A DNA stretch of 42,355 bases, taken from contig NZ_CALGNH010000020.1 in assembly GCF_937958655.1 (NCBI RefSeq), positions 1 to 42,355 of the forward strand, in the 5' to 3' direction. Under the pieces are notes generated by a model. The model had not been told where the DNA came from. It saw only the letters and a program-made list of their open reading frames with translations, and did not search any database. The DNA comes from an uncultured Winogradskyella sp. GTDB lineage: Bacteria > Bacteroidota > Bacteroidia > Flavobacteriales > Flavobacteriaceae. A program made the position numbers and the translations under genes. Of this stretch, positions 42,093 to 42,355 are shown in pieces (the stretch's first letter is position 1; every line of letters begins with the position of its first letter).

Positions 42093-42355
42093 ATGAGTAA
42101 TTCTAAATTATATAAAGGGAGTTTAAATACAATTATTTTAAAACTGCTCAATGAGAATGATAAGATGTATGGTTACGAGATCACACAAAAAGTTAAAGCA
42201 TTAACTAAAGGTGAGCTAAATATTACTGAAGGTGCCTTATACCCAGCGCTTCATAAGCTGGAAGCGGAGGGTCTTTTAGATGTTGAGGTAGCCAAAGTAG
42301 ATAATCGCTTACGTAAATATTATAAACTCACTGAATCTGGGACTAAAGAAACCGT
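42093..42355 (+). CDS. PadR-family transcriptional regulator, 5' part
   Basis: The first 87 codons are visible; the gene runs off the window. It begins MSNSKLYKGSLNTIILKLL and shows the PadR winged helix: MYGYEITQKVKALTKGEL, then ITEGALYPALHKLEAEGLL (recognition helix), then RLRKYYKLTESG (wing). PadR proteins are small dimeric repressors that often answer to aromatic compounds, multidrug or envelope stress. It is divergent from the PaaE-like gene, separated by 132 bases containing a perfect inverted repeat. Its target and inducer cannot be told from here. Confidence 0.93.
   Translation, partial: MSNSKLYKGSLNTIILKLLNENDKMYGYEITQKVKALTKGELNITEGALYPALHKLEAEGLLDVEVAKVDNRLRKYYKLTESGTKET

Overview
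The window is AT-rich chromosomal DNA from a member of the Flavobacteriaceae (Bacteroidota). The evidence is the set of family-specific genes (DUF4837, DUF6909, DUF6341, DUF6427 and DUF4254 proteins, an OmpH-type lipoprotein, a lipoprotein-type murein transglycosylase). Several gene starts are also preceded by the Bacteroidota -7 element TAnnTTTG, and there is little sign of Shine-Dalgarno sequences. I saw no rRNA, tRNA, CRISPR array, transposase or integrase.

Region 1 (1-12890) is mostly housekeeping and envelope maintenance: the 3' part of mnmG, a perfect 16-bp parS-like palindrome, a broken SAM methyltransferase gene, an OmpH/Skp-like lipoprotein, holB, pgk, an MltD-like lytic transglycosylase, a DUF4837 lipoprotein, tatA, an M23 peptidase, a GH3-family adenylating enzyme and a DUF6909 protein.

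Region 2 (12883-35851) is a Wzx/Wzy-type surface polysaccharide locus. It starts with a Wzz-like chain-length protein and rfbB-A-C-D (dTDP-L-rhamnose). A PAPS cassette follows (cysQ, tandem DUF2061, cysC, cysD, cysN), then gmd-fcl (GDP-L-fucose). Next comes an odd lipoprotein that joins the first half of a family I pyrophosphatase to a jelly-roll-like domain. The assembly block holds a Wzx flippase, two polymerase/ligase-like membrane proteins, three GT4-type and one GT2-type glycosyltransferases, a WcaF-like acetyltransferase and a WcaJ-like initiating transferase. A CapK/PaaK-like adenylating enzyme on the minus strand closes the locus. Genes are packed with overlaps of a few bases or gaps of a few bases, and non-ATG starts cluster in the assembly block. 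The picture is a capsule, O-antigen or exopolysaccharide with rhamnose and fucose, probably acetylated and possibly sulfated, although no sulfotransferase is present here.

Region 3 (35864-42355) returns to core genes: purD, DUF6341, DUF6427, upp, DUF4254, a GT9 heptosyltransferase-like protein, a PaaE-like flavin/2Fe-2S reductase, and the start of a PadR-family regulator with a perfect inverted-repeat operator candidate.

The points most worth a second look are the pyrophosphatase/jelly-roll chimera (23827-24420), the parS-like site (1481-1496), the PAPS cassette without a sulfotransferase, the broken methyltransferase, and the PadR operator that abuts its own -7 element.
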